From Rhodospirillaceae bacterium (GTDB lineage Bacteria; Pseudomonadota; Alphaproteobacteria; Rhodospirillales; Magnetovibrionaceae), in assembly GCA_029883045.1 (NCBI GenBank), contig JAOUJU010000084.1, positions 1 through 7,397 on the forward strand: a stretch of DNA of 7,397 nt. The letters are read 5' to 3'. Every line of letters starts with the position of its first letter. The first letter of the stretch is position 1. Positions 7,046 through 7,397 of the stretch are shown piece after piece. The notes under the pieces were generated by a model. The model saw only the letters and a program-made list of their open reading frames with translations. It did not search any database and was not told the DNA's origin. Both the position numbers and the translations under genes were made by a program.

Positions 7046-7397
7046 TTATTGCTCGCAGGGAATAATTAAAAATTGTTTCTTTACCTGCGAAGGAGAAACG
7101 CCAAATCTTTGTTTATAAGCAGCAGCTGCCCTGCTGAAGTGGGACAGACCCACATCAAGCATAAGCTCACTTACAGGCACGCCAGCCGAATTTTGATCTA
7201 TGCGTTTTTTTAGTTCATCAAGCCGGATATCCTGAAGAGATTGGGTAATGGTTTTTCCATAATGCTTGCGAAACCCTGCTTGCAGGGTACGAATAGATAT
7301 TCCGGCATAAAGGGGAACCTTCTCACAAACATTGGCGTTGGAATAATTTTCAGAAATATATTCAAAAGCCCGTTTAATATGCTTTGGCACAATAAGC
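7046..7397 (-). CDS. AraC-family transcriptional regulator, C-terminal DNA-binding part (5' end beyond the window)
   Basis: The last 116 residues of a regulator are visible. The frame stays open to the window edge: the residues before 'PKHIKRAFEYI' read L-I-V, and the GTG at 7390 is probably an internal valine. Both AraC helix-turn-helix units are present. The first is around 'NVCEKVPLYAGISIRTLQAGFRKHYG', the second around 'PVSELMLDVGLSHFSRAAAAYKQRFGVSP', the usual AraC signature region. The N-terminal effector-binding domain, which would name the inducer, lies outside. The protein should bind two adjacent major grooves and most likely activate nearby genes. It ends 4 bases before the oxidoreductase gene on the same strand. 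Whether it also controls the importer operon is an inference from position. Confidence 0.9.
   Translation of the reverse strand, partial: LIVPKHIKRAFEYISENYSNANVCEKVPLYAGISIRTLQAGFRKHYGKTITQSLQDIRLDELKKRIDQNSAGVPVSELMLDVGLSHFSRAAAAYKQRFGVSPSQVKKQFLIIPCEQ

Overview
The window reads as a piece of an AT-leaning proteobacterial chromosome, most likely from an alphaproteobacterium and possibly a marine one. That guess rests on protein style: a Tat-exported family-5 solute-binding protein, ATPases ending in 'ATPRYD' and 'APLPEITPGW' tails, and an AraC regulator with a 'GLSHFSRAAAAYKQRFGVSP' second helix-turn-helix. It is inference from the window alone. All genes look intact except the AraC gene, which is cut by the window end. 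I see no RNA genes, insertion sequences, CRISPR arrays or broken genes.

Layout. Bases 1-277 are an AT-rich, non-coding leader with a perfect 6+5+6 palindrome, a sequence repeat and plausible promoter elements. Bases 278-5446 (+ strand) hold a complete five-gene peptide/nickel-type (Dpp/Opp-like) ABC importer: periplasmic binding protein, two inner-membrane permeases and two ATPases. A strong 16-bp intercistronic hairpin separates the binding protein from the permeases. From there on the genes overlap by 4-8 bases, as in a tightly coupled operon. After a 32-base convergent gap, the - strand carries a PYROXD2/phytoene-desaturase-like FAD oxidoreductase (5479-7041). Directly upstream of it, 4 bases away, is the C-terminal DNA-binding half of an AraC-family regulator (7046 to the window end).

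How they may work together. The importer should bind a small peptide-like or other organic solute in the periplasm and bring it in using ATP. The AraC regulator and oxidoreductase are probably cotranscribed towards the importer. A reasonable but unproven reading is a sense/import/oxidise module for one compound. The substrate cannot be read from the sequence. I found no clearly new system here. The points most worth a second look are the hairpin after the binding-protein gene, the palindrome in the leader, and the pairing of an unassigned oxidoreductase with the importer.
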